DNA from: Clostridia bacterium UC5.1-1E11
GTDB taxonomy: Bacteria; Bacillota; Clostridia; Oscillospirales; Acutalibacteraceae
DNA: 64,000 nt
Assembly: GCA_001305115.1 (NCBI GenBank)
Contig: BCAA01000001.1
Coordinates: forward strand, 248,001 to 312,000
Direction: 5' to 3'
A model generated the notes under the pieces. It saw only the letters and a program-made list of their open reading frames with translations, ran no database searches and had not been told where the DNA came from. Position 1 is the stretch's first letter. Every line of letters starts with the position of its first letter. This document shows positions 37,670-45,865 of this stretch, piece after piece. Made by a program: the position numbers and the translations under genes.

Positions 37670-38037
37670 AGCATGGTTTCCTCCTTGTCCGTTTGATCTC
37701 CCGCATGATGATTCAGATTTTCACTTCCGTATACGGCCTTTTGAACAAAGGCATGGATTCGCTCCAATTCCTTCCATTCATCCCAAAAATCATATAGCCT
37801 TCTCTTTCCCTGTGCCGTTGTGCGATAATATTTGCGAAGACGTCCATTGTGTGCAATGGAATAGGTCGTCAGATAGCCCCCTGCCTCCAAACGGCGCAAA
37901 ATAGGGTACAAGGTCGATTCTGACATTTCCACACAGGCAGAGAGATCCTTCATAATCTGATAACCGTAGGAGTCCTCACGATCGATGACCGCCAGAACAC
38001 AGACCTCCAACAATCCCTTCTTCAATTGTATGTCCAA
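37666..38037 (-). CDS. PadR-family transcriptional regulator
   Basis: A 123-residue winged-helix repressor. The DNA-binding region reads VLAVIDREDSYGYQIMKDLS, SESTLYPILRRLEAGGYLTTY and GRLRKYYRTTAQGK, the standard PadR recognition helix and wing. I use a TTG at 38037 with AGGAGGT 6 nt upstream; it overlaps the DUF1700 gene by 4 nt, so the two form the common PadR-DUF1700/DUF4097 cassette and it likely represses its own operon. Confidence 0.92.
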   Translation of the reverse strand: MDIQLKKGLLEVCVLAVIDREDSYGYQIMKDLSACVEMSESTLYPILRRLEAGGYLTTYSIAHNGRLRKYYRTTAQGKRRLYDFWDEWKELERIHAFVQKAVYGSENLNHHAGDQTDKEETML

Positions 38038-38060
38038 ATCGATACCTCCTATCAAATTAT

Positions 38061-38089
38061 ATTATATATTACATAGTATTCGTTGTCAA
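38061..38089 (-). promoter_or_regulatory. Promoter/operator of the padR operon
   Basis: Consensus minus-strand promoter: TTGACA (38084-38089), 17-nt spacer, TATAAT (38061-38066). The spacer and -10 contain an AT-rich near-palindrome (ATGTAATATATAATATA) that could be the PadR operator. Confidence 0.75.
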
Positions 38090-38130
38090 GAAAAGGCTGT
38101 GCAGAAAAGGCTTATCTACACAGCACTATT

Positions 38131-39093
38131 TCATTTCGTCTTATACATCCAGGGGATCAAGTTCCATGTACGAATTCGGCGCTTGAGATTCTTTTCTGTA
38201 CGCCGCCCAACTCTAAGCAGTTTATCGTACCCTAAAACTCGCAATATACCGCGCACCGCATTATACCCGTTGCCCTCATGCAGCATAATATCCACGCCGT
38301 TCATCACGGCACGGGGAAGCAACTCCTGTGTAAACAGAACTTCCAATTCAGACTCTTGTTTAAAACTGGTCTGCAACAAGAATTCGACCCGCTGAAGCGC
38401 CTCCACAGCCTGAAAAATATCTTTGCCGATGGGTTTCATTTTTCCACGTTTCAGCTCAAATACCGAATTTCGTTTTAAAAGCGTCGGAGACTGCACAATA
38501 TTTTGCGCATGCAAGAGGCAAAGGAACAAAAATTCCTGTGCATATCCATACCGGCAGCCCTCTGTGAAACGCAATCCCTGCTCTCGCAGAAAATCTCGAC
38601 GTAAGAGAACCGCTGAGAGGTCGATCTGTAGCGTTCCACGGATGACCTCCTTCATATATGCTACGCCGGACTGCTGCTGAACAGCCTTGCTGAGTGAACG
38701 GCGCTCCGCCAAACGTGCGTCCTCTTCACAGGAGCTTCCAAATACGAAATCCGCTCCTGTGCGTTCTGCGGTTTCAAAAAAGCCCCTCAGAAAATCGGCA
38801 TACAATCTTCGGGCAAAAACAAAGGAAATATAGGTTCCACTTGCCTTCTGAATACCGGTATTGAGAGCGGCTGCTACATCACTGTCACCATTTTGAACCA
38901 CAAAGCCATGTAGCCGTTCATTTTTAATGAGCTGCACACATTCCAAAGGCGTTCCATCGTCCGAACCCATATCCACCAAAATAAACTCCGTTTCTATTCC
39001 ATTCGTCTGACGGACTACAGAGCGCAAAATCCCAGAAATCTCCTGTTCAACATTCCTCACCGGAAGAATGACAGAAAGGCTCATCGCTTGCAT
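38131..39093 (-). CDS. Glycosyltransferase family 2-like protein lacking a clear DxD
   Basis: A 320-residue cytosolic protein of the GT-A fold. SLSVILPVRNVEQEISGILRSV and FILVDMGSDDGT are the nucleotide-sugar binding strands, and NTGIQKASGTYISFV leads to where the metal-binding DxD should be; there the sequence is FARRLYADFL instead. The protein may therefore be inactive, metal-independent or have diverged in function. Start at 39093 with AAGGGGTGA upstream. It is a single gene with its own extended -10 promoter. Confidence 0.75.
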   Translation of the reverse strand: MQAMSLSVILPVRNVEQEISGILRSVVRQTNGIETEFILVDMGSDDGTPLECVQLIKNERLHGFVVQNGDSDVAAALNTGIQKASGTYISFVFARRLYADFLRGFFETAERTGADFVFGSSCEEDARLAERRSLSKAVQQQSGVAYMKEVIRGTLQIDLSAVLLRRDFLREQGLRFTEGCRYGYAQEFLFLCLLHAQNIVQSPTLLKRNSVFELKRGKMKPIGKDIFQAVEALQRVEFLLQTSFKQESELEVLFTQELLPRAVMNGVDIMLHEGNGYNAVRGILRVLGYDKLLRVGRRTEKNLKRRIRTWNLIPWMYKTK

Positions 39094-39127
39094 ACACTCA
39101 CCCCTTGCCCAAGCGAATCCGAACGCA

Positions 39128-39139
39128 GGTTTGCAAACC
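39128..39139 (-). promoter_or_regulatory. Palindromic operator candidate before the GT2 gene
   Basis: The 12-nt perfect palindrome GGTTTGCAAACC lies about 15 nt downstream of the -10 in the untranslated leader. The TTTGCAAA core recalls LacI/CcpA-class half sites, but no regulator gene is adjacent. Confidence 0.35.
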
Positions 39140-39153
39140 GAACGCTTTTTCTC

Positions 39154-39162
39154 AGTATAGCA
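39154..39162 (-). promoter_or_regulatory. Extended -10 promoter of the GT2 gene
   Basis: Minus-strand TG-C-TATACT, about 60 nt upstream of the ATG. Confidence 0.5.
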
Positions 39163-39200
39163 CAAATTCTCCAAGATAAAAGCGCTAATTGTCCCAAACT

Positions 39201-40459
39201 TTATTCATCCTCGGTCGTTTCTTCTGGTGAAACCATCGTCAATTGTGTCGCATGATGGGTTGTCGCCTTGGTGACCGTAATATGCCACCCTTCAAAGTCG
39301 AATGTATCTCCTACCGCTGGGATTTTTCCAAGCAACTCCATTGCCCAGCCACCAACAGAGGACGACTCATAGTCGTCCGAATCGCCCAAGTCGAACTCCT
39401 CAAATAGATCGTGCAAATCCGCACTGCAATTGACCAAATACGTATGATCATCAACCTGTTTAAAATAGTCGATTACGACGTCATGCTCATCCCAAATATC
39501 ACCCACCAATTCCTCGATGATGTCCTCCATGGTAACGAGCCCTTCTGTACCGCCGAATTCGTCGACCACAATGGCCATATGCGACTTTGATTTTTGTAGA
39601 GTACGCAACAAATCCGAGATCTTGACAGTCCGGCTGATATAAAGAACCTTTTTCATCACCTGTTTGATATCCGTAACGCCATTCTTTTGCGCGCTGAAAT
39701 AATCCTTTTCATGGACCATACCGATGATGTTGTCAATGGAATCCGAATAAACCGGCAGTCGGGAATACGTATTGTTCAGGAAAACATCCGAAATCTCCTG
39801 GAATGGGCATTCTTCATCAATGCCAACAATATCAACACGAGGGGTCAAAATATCGTCGGCTGTCAAATCATCGAACTCAATCGCCGAGCGGATCAGTTCT
39901 CCCTTTTCTTCGTCAATACCGCCCTCATTCTGTGCCTCATCGACGATGGTTTTGAGTTCCTCCTGCGTCATTCGATTGTCCGATTTCTTCTTAAACACCA
40001 TACTGAGCAACTTTTTCCACTGGGAAAAATGAAATTAATCGGCGTCAGGATGGTCATCAAAAGCTTCAAAAAGGGTGCACTAAAACGCGCAAACGCCTCT
40101 GGGTGTTCTTTTGCCAAACTTTTCGGTGAGATCTCACCAAAAATCAAAACTACCACTGTCATAACCGCGGTGGACAGAGATACGCCAGCTTCCCCTAACA
40201 TGCGTGTAAATAGAATCGTCGACAGGGACGCACTTGCAATATTTACAATATTGTTGCCGATCAGAATCGTGGACAACATTTTATCATAATCCTCTGAAAC
40301 AGCAAGCGTAAGCGCAGCACGGGAATCCCCTGACTCTGCCGCCGTTTTCATACGAATTCGGTTCAATGTAGTGAATGCTGTCTCCGATGCAGAAAAATAA
40401 CCAGAAAATAACACACAGATAACAATTCCTATTACAATGCCAAAGTCGGCACCTACCAT
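39201..40459 (-). CDS. HlyC/CorC (CNNM)-family transporter with CBS pair (frameshifted)
   Basis: Corrected to 419 residues, this is a CNNM/CorC-type membrane protein often linked to magnesium or cobalt efflux. The DUF21 domain has SGYFSASETAFTTLNRIRM and VVLIFGEISPKSLAKEHPE within four hydrophobic segments; CBS domains follow (TPRVDIVGIDEECPFQEI...; MAIVVDEFGGTEGLVTMEDIIEELVGDI) and a C-terminal CorC/HlyC domain. Frames part at an A5 run on plus (40025-40029); T6 on the coding strand gives NFIFSQWKKLLSMVFKKK. GAGGAG ribosome-binding site. Confidence 0.88.
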
Positions 40460-40581
40460 GGTTTTCTACTCCTCTTTTTCATAAAAATAAAATGATATTG
40501 GGACAATTTTAACAGATTCCTCTTCGATTTTCAAACCGCTAGTTTCTGCGCCTGGCCCGGAAAAAGCAGCTATTTTCGGTT

Positions 40582-40635
40582 GCAGGTAACCACATCGAGC
40601 GCTTTTATCGATTTGCTACCTGCCTCGGTCTTTTT
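40582..40635 (+). terminator. Orphan terminator-like hairpin
   Basis: GCAGGTA/TACCTGC plus an inner ATCGA/TCGAT stem, followed by CTCGGTC and T5. No plus-strand gene lies directly upstream, so it may end a short unannotated RNA or antisense transcript. Confidence 0.4.
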
Positions 40636-40801
40636 ATAGGAAAACCTTTATCCGGTCGGAAAAATCATTCCATTTTCTTGAGATTCCAACAGGAATCTAT
40701 GCCCTGCTGTTTTTCACTCCGTTTATTTGAAAATCATTGCAATGGCTTGTCAAAAATTCGAATAGTTCCAGCGAGTTCAAAATATTTTTTGTCAAAACCT
40801 C

Positions 40802-40830
40802 TTGCATTGGGAATAAAAGTATGTTAATAT
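40802..40830 (+). promoter_or_regulatory. Probable promoter of tRNA-Ala
   Basis: -35 TTGCAT (40802-40807), 17-nt spacer, -10 TAATAT (40825-40830), about 140 nt upstream of the tRNA. Confidence 0.5.
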
Positions 40831-40970
40831 AAAAAAGCTGTTTACGACAGTTGTCTGAAAATAGTATGGGGCATTAGTAAGCAACCAGATGTGTGCCCCT
40901 GCGACGGAGAGCAAAGTCAAAAAATTGAACAGCCTGGAAATCCAGTAGAATCGAGAGATTCTGGCAATAT

Positions 40971-41046
<76 letters not shown>

Positions 41047-41050
41047 AAAT

Positions 41051-41087
41051 AATGACTCACACATTTAAATGTGTGAGTCATTGTTTT
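41051..41087 (+). terminator. Terminator after tRNA-Ala
   Basis: A perfect palindrome (AATGACTCACACATTT / AAATGTGTGAGTCATT) 5 nt after the tRNA end, followed by GTTTTA. Confidence 0.8.
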
Positions 41088-41164
41088 ATCCATACGAAAA
41101 CACAGAGAGGGCCTGACATCCAATTCACTTCCCCTCCCCCGGAAAAGTCAATATAATTATCGAG

Positions 41165-41197
41165 GCGGAGATTCTACAGTAGAATCTCTGCTTTTTT
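41165..41197 (+). terminator. Second terminator-like hairpin
   Basis: GCGGAGATTCTAC / GTAGAATCTCTGC with a T6 tail about 80 nt after the first terminator. It may be the real edge of the core chromosome segment. Confidence 0.65.
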
Positions 41198-41257
41198 GTT
41201 TGTTGTATATTAAAAGACGAAATATAAAAGAAATGTGGTAGAAGCTTTGACCGCCTG

Positions 41258-41605
41258 GTGATTCGGGTGCTGGCGCAATCCAAGAGGCGGCGCCCCAGAA
41301 TTACGCTGATACTGATGACTCCATATTATCCAGTCCGCAAAGCGGTGAAGCTGCCGGAGGGATTTGACACCCTGTTTTATCCGCCAAATCTGCAAACCGT
41401 CCCCAATCGAGCTGCCATCATCCGCGCAAACCAATATATGGTGGAGTGCAGTAATTACCTGATCGCTTATGTATGGCATCCGGCAAGCAACGCCAGAGAA
41501 CTGCTGGAGTATGCTGGGACAGGAACACGAAAAGGAAAAATCCATATCACAAATCTGGCTGATAAGCAAATCCATCTTCCAAAGAACATGGCTAGTGTGC
41601 TATAA
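41258..41605 (+). pseudogene. Truncated SLOG/DUF1273-type protein
   Basis: From a GTG, 115 residues match the C-terminal two thirds of DUF1273/YpsA-like SLOG proteins: RITLILMTPYYPV, LPEGFDTLFYPPN, PNRAAIIRANQYMVECSNYLIAYVWHP, GSNAREL-like SNARELLEYA and a final GKIHITNLAD. The N-terminal third with the first Rossmann strand is missing; in-frame sequence back to about 41237 may be the last of it. SLOG proteins bind nucleotide-derived ligands and are frequent on plasmids and conjugative elements, so this looks like a scar of an earlier mobile element next to the tRNA. Confidence 0.65.
41597..41605 (+). promoter_or_regulatory. Possible promoter of the immunity array
   Basis: Extended -10 TG-C-TATAAT, about 245 nt upstream of the first array gene and overlapping the end of the SLOG remnant. 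It is the only promoter-like element I see ahead of the array. Confidence 0.4.
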
Positions 41606-41849
41606 TAAAATAGTGAAAGTTTACCCATTTGGAACGTGTAATCAGAGGTCTTGCTATGGAAGAAGAAAAATTGGGGCAGCCATCAACTGCTCTGTTCAAA
41701 TATGCAAAATTGATTTTATCCAAAGAAGAAACCACATCCGCTGGTGGATGTGGTGTTTCCCATGCGGCCTTTTCATGCCCTGTGTCAGTCTGTTGTTATG
41801 ACAGTACGGCGCAGGGCATTTTTTATTGTTTGGAAAGAGGTGGCCTGAG
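41606..41849 (+). other. Leader of the immunity array
   Basis: A 244-nt stretch with a 74-codon open frame (41629-41853) that has no ribosome-binding site or recognisable homology. It contains the hairpin ACCACATCC (41731-41739) / GGATGTGGT (41746-41754), followed by GTTTCCC, which lacks a good U tract. It could be a leader structure or a remnant of older DNA. Confidence 0.4.
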
Positions 41850-43318
41850 ATGAATTTACCAAAGCGCAACAGTGAAGATGGGCGCTGTTACTGGATGCGC
41901 CCGATGTACGAGAGGAGCTGCAACCGCTCTTTGACCAGTGCATTCAGGATGCCATGGACGGCAGGATTACCCGCCCCGATTCTCTCTGGCCTCCGGTGGT
42001 GGTCAGCAGCGAAGGCGCACCCTTTGAGGTACACGATCTGATGATGGGCTGGGCCAAAGTACAGCGGGCCGAAACCCTGGATGCGGAAAAGGCCATTGCC
42101 TTCAGCGAAAACCTGCGCCGCCTGAGCCGGTGGGGTGAGATCGACTACCATTTACTTGGTCTGTTGGAACGGGAGCTACAGGAGAAGTATTTTGTAGTGA
42201 CAGGTCGTGAAGATGACCATCCCTGGAATCGGGAGTATTCGCTGAAACCAGACATCCGTGCAGAGGAGGTCCCTGAACCGCTGCTGCGCTTTGCCTGTTA
42301 TGTGGCGGTGAGCTATAAGGTATATGGTTTGGACTTTCAGTATCTGGATACCAATTATCTCTTAGGATTGGTTGAGAAGGTCCGGCCTGATATGGTGAAA
42401 AAGCTGAAAGAAAACGGGACCGGCAGGCTTCCGCTCAACCTTCAAAAGAGGAAAACAGAGCAGTTCACGGCATCGGCCAACGATGCCTTTGCCATCATCC
42501 GCATTACGGCCAAGGACAGCACGGAGGAATGTTACGGCGAAGTGCTGAACTACCTGTGCGAGCTTCTTTCGCAGGAGGATTTTCCCCACAGCTATACGGT
42601 GGAGTTCAAAGGACCGGAAAAGAGGTATCTGCCCATCACAGGACTGCCCAAAAAGGGAATCAATCAGCTTTGTGCCTGCGCCGTTCAATATCCGTCCCTT
42701 CATCCTCTGGTGGAACGGTATGCCCGCCTTGCTATGCGGCAATATGAGCGGTACACCAATCTCAGCGATGAGCAGTGTGCTCTCCCTGGCAGTTTTGCCG
42801 TATTCGCCCTGGGAATGCTGGAAAAAAAGTGGCGGCAGTTGATATGGGATTATCTTGACCTCTGTGATGATGAGCACTCCCGCTTACAGGAAAAATTCCT
42901 CCGGGAGTATGTGAAACAGTTCGGCTTTACCTCTGATACAGTCCCTATTTTTGTCCGGGGTGTGCTGTCCATGCAGAACATGAAATATTCCAAGGACTAT
43001 GCCGCATGGATGGCAAACGCAGAAAGCCTGGACGCTCTGCTGGAGGCAAAAGTTCATCTTTCTGAGATCGTCCCAAGCGGTTTTTCCTCTGACGAGGATG
43101 ACGACGAGGACGAGGAACCCACCCAGGAAACAGAAGCCAGCCCGGAGGAAGTGCTGCAATACGCATGGGAGACGGTCTGCTATGTGATCTGGGGCAAAGC
43201 CAGCGCCAAGAGTGGTCAGAAAGTGGTGGAAACAGCTCCGGAAGAACTGAAAGAGCGGTACCGGCAGATCTTCATTCCGGTAACGGAGAACATGGAACAA
43301 AGAGGTGGCCTGCTATGA
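41850..43318 (+). CDS. DUF6138-like protein A (frameshifted near N terminus)
   Basis: First gene of the array and a clear paralogue of the next one: both begin MxLPK, share DQCIQD, TASANDAFA-IRITA-DSTE, GPEK-YLPI-GLPKKG, FAVFALG and CDDEHS-LQEKFL blocks. The family resembles DUF6138, whose function is unknown. The ATG at 41850 (AGGTGG upstream) gives MNLPKRNSEDGRCY, but the rest lies in another frame from about LLDAPDVREEL on. Adding 4 nt at 41885-41890 (one more TTAC) restores GRCYLLDAPDV, the same length as in the paralogue, suggesting loss of one copy of a TTAC direct repeat. Corrected length is about 489 residues. C-terminal extension is acidic. Confidence 0.6.
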
Positions 43319-44679
43319 GTTTACCGAAATGCGACGGCGTACATGGCCGTTATTACTTGATTCATAAACCAGATACGGACCCCGAAGTGCTGAAACACGC
43401 AGATCAGTGCATCCAGGACATTTTGGAGGGAACTGCCCGCGAAAATCATTCCGCCTACCCGACAGTGGTGCGGAACCACAACGGAACACCGTTTCTCCCC
43501 AGCCACCTGCTGGAACGTTATCTCTCCCGGCTGCCGCTGAAGGGATTTCCCTATGAGGATGCTGTTGCTGTATGCGATGCCATGCGGCAGCTGGCGGGCT
43601 GGAACGAGATTTGCTACACATTGGGACAATACATCAAACACCAGGTGCAAGAGAGATATTTTGAGGCTGGAGAAAAAGAGGACCGTTTTTCCGTCTACCC
43701 GCCCTGCACCGTTTCCCCGGATCTGTGTTCTGAGGATGTGGATGACGGCCTGTTGCACTTTGCCTGCTATGTAGCGGTCTGTTATACGGTATATGGAGCC
43801 AGCTATAATACCGTTATAACCAAGCACTACCTCGATCTGGTTTCCCAGCTTCGTCCGAATATGGTGAAGGAACTGAAAACCAATGGCAGCGGCAAGCTGC
43901 CCCCTGACCTTCAAAAGCGAAAAACAAAGCACCTGACCGCCTCGGCCAACGATGCCTTTGCCACCATCCGCATCACCGCCAGGGACAGCACCGAGGGATG
44001 CTGCGACGAGGCGCTGAGCTATCTATGTGAGGTGCTGGAGCAGCCGGAGTTCCCCCGCAGCTACTCAATCGAGTTTCGTGGGCCGGAGAAGCTCTACCTG
44101 CCCATCCCCGGTCTGCCAAAAAAGGGCGTCCATCAGCTCTTTGCCTGTGCGGTACGGTACCCCCGCCTCCATGTCCGGATGGAGAATTATGCCCGGCTGG
44201 CCATGCAGGAGGATGAGTGGTATCAAAACCTCGCGGATGAAGCCTGCGCCATGCCCGGCACTTTCGCTGTGTTCGCTCTGGGGCTGGAGGGGCCGAAGTG
44301 GTGGCGGCTGGTGTGCGATTATCTGGATCGCTGCGACGACGAACACTCCTCCCTACAGGAAAAGTTCCTCCATGTCTTGTTCAAAAAGTTCGGCTTTACC
44401 GCCCAGTCCCTGCCGGTGCTGGTCCACGGCGTACAGTCCATGCAGGAGCTGAGGCCCATCAAGGAGTTCCGTACCCTGATCGCCAACGAGGAGAGCCTGG
44501 ACGCTCTGTTGGAGATCAGGGAACATCTGGAGGACTATCTGCCCGAAGAGGGAGCGCGGGAGTATCTCTGGCGGGATATCCTCTGGGCCATCTGGGGCTC
44601 GGCCTCCGAGAACGGCGGTAAGGTCATCAAGGCGGCGCCGAAGGAACTGAAAGAGAAATACCAGCAGGTATTTGCGTAA
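43315..44679 (+). CDS. DUF6138-like protein B
   Basis: A 454-residue paralogue of the preceding gene, overlapping it by 4 nt (ATGA) and preceded by the same AAAGAGGTGGCCTG site. The two share roughly half their residues along the full length, so this is a tandem duplication. Mainly alpha-helical by composition; conserved blocks are LHFACYVAVCYTVYGA, PPDLQKRKTKHLTASANDAF and MPGTFAVFALG. No signal peptide or membrane helix. Presumed cytosolic immunity-type protein because of its location; no biochemical function is known. Confidence 0.65.
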   Translation: MSLPKCDGVHGRYYLIHKPDTDPEVLKHADQCIQDILEGTARENHSAYPTVVRNHNGTPFLPSHLLERYLSRLPLKGFPYEDAVAVCDAMRQLAGWNEICYTLGQYIKHQVQERYFEAGEKEDRFSVYPPCTVSPDLCSEDVDDGLLHFACYVAVCYTVYGASYNTVITKHYLDLVSQLRPNMVKELKTNGSGKLPPDLQKRKTKHLTASANDAFATIRITARDSTEGCCDEALSYLCEVLEQPEFPRSYSIEFRGPEKLYLPIPGLPKKGVHQLFACAVRYPRLHVRMENYARLAMQEDEWYQNLADEACAMPGTFAVFALGLEGPKWWRLVCDYLDRCDDEHSSLQEKFLHVLFKKFGFTAQSLPVLVHGVQSMQELRPIKEFRTLIANEESLDALLEIREHLEDYLPEEGAREYLWRDILWAIWGSASENGGKVIKAAPKELKEKYQQVFA

Positions 44680-44689
44680 GGAGAACGCC

Positions 44690-45532
44690 ATGAAAAAGAG
44701 AACAGCAAAGGACTTTATTGCCCTCTACTCCTCGGAAGCTGAGGAAAAGCTGGTGTTGATCCAAAGTGGCATCAGCGCCAGCCGGTCTTATATGGACAGC
44801 TATTGGGAGGCCCAGACCCACGCCCTTGCCATGGCGGATGCCCGGACCGGACAGGTGATCTCCGGCCGTTGTTATCTGAGCTGGCCGCTTACGGACAAGG
44901 AGCGGGAAGCCGGCGACTATTCCAAGCAGTTTGCCAAAGGAAAGGTCTACCGGATCAAGGCTCGGGACTGGAAGGGTACTGTACTCAGCGAACCGAGGTG
45001 GTATGTCACGGAGGTGTTGGAGGAGGGTGTGCCCTGCCCGGCATTGGAGGAGCTCTGGGCGGAGTACACAAAGCCTGTCGTTCTGGAGGACGAAGTGCTG
45101 GGAACGCTCACGCTGGATCGTGAAATGAGTTATTTCAACGGGACATGTCAGTGGATGAAAAAAGATGTTCGATTCTCGTTGGATGTGGATGTTGAAAAGC
45201 AAGCGTCCTGGACTCGTACTCGAACTGTAATGAAAAAGTTGTTGGCAGATCAAGAGGTGTGGGATAAGTCTCTGCGAACACTGGCTGCCCAGAAACTTAC
45301 TACTCTGGCCAACGAGTGGCTGGCGGACAATGATCAGACCGACCGGAACCCGAAGAAAGACCCCATCACCGAGGAGGAGTTCGCCCGCCGCATCCTCCTT
45401 ACCGAGTTCACAGTATCTCCGGGCGGCAGTTTTACCGCCTGGTATGAGGATGATGATATGTTCTGGGGCCATGTGATCACCGTGGAAGGGACATTGAAAA
45501 AGGGTCCTCTGCGGGCGGATATGCAGGGCTGA
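44690..45532 (+). CDS. DUF2262 family protein A
   Basis: A 280-residue protein whose C-terminal half (from about KPVVLEDEVLGTLTLDREMSYF) matches DUF2262: KKDVRFSLDVD, WTRTRTVMKKLLADQEVWDKSLR, ITEEEFARRI and the closing GGSFTAWYEDDDMFWGHVI. The N-terminal half is shared with the paralogue at 53736-54575. Start is the ATG after AAGGAGA. DUF2262 proteins are widespread in immunity arrays; the target is unknown. Confidence 0.75.
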   Translation: MKKRTAKDFIALYSSEAEEKLVLIQSGISASRSYMDSYWEAQTHALAMADARTGQVISGRCYLSWPLTDKEREAGDYSKQFAKGKVYRIKARDWKGTVLSEPRWYVTEVLEEGVPCPALEELWAEYTKPVVLEDEVLGTLTLDREMSYFNGTCQWMKKDVRFSLDVDVEKQASWTRTRTVMKKLLADQEVWDKSLRTLAAQKLTTLANEWLADNDQTDRNPKKDPITEEEFARRILLTEFTVSPGGSFTAWYEDDDMFWGHVITVEGTLKKGPLRADMQG

Positions 45533-45565
45533 CCACAAGCGGTTTGTAGGAAGGAGACGTCCATC

Positions 45566-45844
45566 TTGTGTGAGTACTGCCGAGACATTCAAACATGGAG
45601 AAAATTTGACGCCCCAAAGGACTATCTGGCTTGCATTGCTTACATTCAGCAACTGATAGCGAAGGATGAATTTGAACTGCTGCCAGAGGAATCCACCTGT
45701 CCGCTGGAGAAGGTAAAGACGGAGGATGGCTGGGCGGACGAGATCATGCTCCACATGATCCGGTGCAAGCACTGTGGGCAGATTTTCACCTGTGTGGTCA
45801 ACACCTGGCGAGGCAGCGGACACTTCAAAAAAGGCAAGGAATGA
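45566..45844 (+). CDS. Small CxxC-CxxC protein A
   Basis: A 92-residue protein from a TTG start with AAGGAGAC 11 nt upstream. It has CEYC (residues 2-5) and CKHC (about 66-69), two pairs that could hold one zinc, and a conserved-looking WADEIMLHMIRCKHCGQIFTC core. No named family recalled; similar small zinc-ribbon-like proteins occur in immunity arrays. Confidence 0.65.
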   Translation: MCEYCRDIQTWRKFDAPKDYLACIAYIQQLIAKDEFELLPEESTCPLEKVKTEDGWADEIMLHMIRCKHCGQIFTCVVNTWRGSGHFKKGKE

Positions 45845-45865
45845 CATGGAAAAGGCGGTGAAACT

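Larger units (their letters stand above)
40460..40970. other. 511-nt gene-free region before tRNA-Ala
   Basis: No coding frame is convincing. It holds a strong hairpin with a T5 tail at 40582-40635, a small inverted repeat AGATTCC/GGAATCT near 40680-40697, a promoter at 40802-40830, and between that promoter and the tRNA a 140-nt leader with GGGGCA/TGCCCC and GAATC/GATTC arms. A small RNA gene is possible in the left half but I match no family. Confidence 0.45.

Noticed and set aside
41629-41853. A 74-codon frame before the array
   Set aside because: It lacks a ribosome-binding site and homology, and includes the hairpin at 41731-41754; treated as leader.
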